NCBI RefSeq assembly: GCF_041734735.1
Contig: NC_134887.1
Coordinates: forward strand, 29,431,370 to 29,495,369
Direction: 5' to 3'
DNA: 64,000 nucleotides
From: Babylonia areolata
Lineage: Eukaryota; Mollusca; Gastropoda; Neogastropoda; Buccinidae
The position numbers and the translations under genes are program-made. A model generated the notes under the pieces. The model was not told the DNA's origin. It was given only the letters and a program-made list of their open reading frames with translations, and ran no database searches. Shown piece by piece: positions 63,120 to 64,000 of the stretch (position 1 is its first letter; each line of letters starts with the position of its first letter).

Positions 63120-63695
63120 TCATGCATGGTTTGTGTGTTTGATCGTGTATTGTGTGTGTGTTTGTGTGTGTGTTTGTGTGCCTATGTGTGCATATGCATG
63201 GAAGGCAGCTGCTATATACATATTATGCTAAAATGTATGTATATATGCATTGTGTGCGTGTGTGACTCAACTCGACTTCATTTATTGTCATAAAATCCCG
63301 AAGAATTAAAAGACACAACAAAGAAGAAAAAGGAACAAAGAAATAACTGGTCATCTAATACACATGCCATGAAATACATAGTTGGCGAATGTTTTTTGAC
63401 AGTCATTGCAGTTAGAATATAATTTTTTTTATTTTTCTAGTGATCACATTTGACTGATGATCATACTGCTGTACATTTGTAATTAGATGGTTTCGCAAAT
63501 CATGAAATAAGATACACGTATCTAAGAAATGTGTGTGTGTGTGCGTGTGTGTGTGTTTAGACAGTTAGTCACATTCTGGTGTGTGTACACAAAACTTTGA
63601 TGTAATATGTTATGTAAACAAAAGTGTTTTGTAAAGCACCTAGAGCAGATTTCTGGATAATGTGCAAAATAAATATCCATTATCATCATCATTAT
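63120..63695 (+). mobile_element. LINE 3' UTR copy
   Basis: Shares TAAAGCACCTAGAGCAGATT, the following TATCCATTAT(C/T)AT tail and TG-rich leader with 56940-57235. No coding part is present. It may contain a second insertion around 63262-63420. Confidence 0.5.
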
Positions 63696-63699
63696 GGTT

Positions 63700-64000
63700 T
63701 AAGTGTTTTGACATCAGCACAAATAAATTTCCTCTGAGATGATAAAGTGTTCTGTGCATGTATGGTGGTCTGTTGTGTTCAACCATGACAACCAGGACAG
63801 CAGAGGAGGCAGCTAATTTCCTGACCACCCGGACTGGAATTTGATGAGAGTGGAGAACGCCTTGCGCAACAGTTAACATTCCCATTCTGTCGACCAAGAC
63901 ATCTTTAGGACAGAAGGCGTTAGGATGGTTCCCAAAGGCCAACTAGCCCCCCAAGGCTGCAGTACTAAGAGCCGGTGCAATCTTGTCTATCGTTTGAGAG
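63700..64000 (-). other. Open frame without recognised family
   Basis: The minus strand 63702-63942 is open (GNHPNAFCPKDVLVDRMGML, VVRKLAASSAVLVVMVEHN). It may be an exon of the minus-strand gene or part of a repeat; nothing decides. Confidence 0.15.

Overview
The window is animal nuclear DNA, most likely from a marine gastropod. Genes are split into short exons with consensus GT-AG introns, and introns are packed with tRNA-derived SINEs, (TG)n/(CA)n tracts, tandem arrays, LINEs and short DNA transposons. The gastropod placement rests on remembered resemblance of the SINE families to gastropod repeats; no search was run.

One plus-strand gene fills most of the window. I assembled 24 exons between 148 and 51131. 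All intron phases agree, and they give 1303 codons plus a TAG stop; the 5' end lies left of the window. The predicted protein has a basic/low-complexity N-terminal part, a TBC (Rab-GAP)-like helical region that appears to lack the catalytic Arg and Gln fingers, then three C2-like beta regions separated by Pro/Ser-rich linkers. I do not recognise it as a named gene. A second gene converges on it from the minus strand; only its last coding exon (62623-62822) is visible.

Layout: 1-19454 holds exons 1-12 among SINEs and microsatellites. Intron 12 (19455-28198) carries nested SINE/element insertions and a nearly whole LINE (23117-28040). That LINE has ORF1 with an N-terminal 2A-like ribosome-skipping motif and ORF2 (endonuclease plus reverse transcriptase) with one frameshift. 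28199-45014 holds exons 13-23 with TTAA-flanked (piggyBac-type) elements, a CAGAGATGCCAAC-ended element and more SINEs. The 6-kb last intron is mostly two satellites (70-bp and 56-bp units). 51132-62622 is 3' UTR/intergenic DNA with LINE fragments and a 31-bp satellite.

The most striking pattern is repeated copying of the gene's own exon edges. The 5' edges of exons 3, 8, 12 and 20, with their 3' splice sites, recur upstream in the preceding intron (eight times for exon 8). The acceptor of the first exon recurs in intron 11. The exon-8 copies and the exon-3 copy carry an in-frame stop shortly after the copied edge, so they would act as poison exons if used. A related theme is that several arrays are seeded by pieces of mobile elements (SINE body, LINE C-terminus, dispersed repeats).
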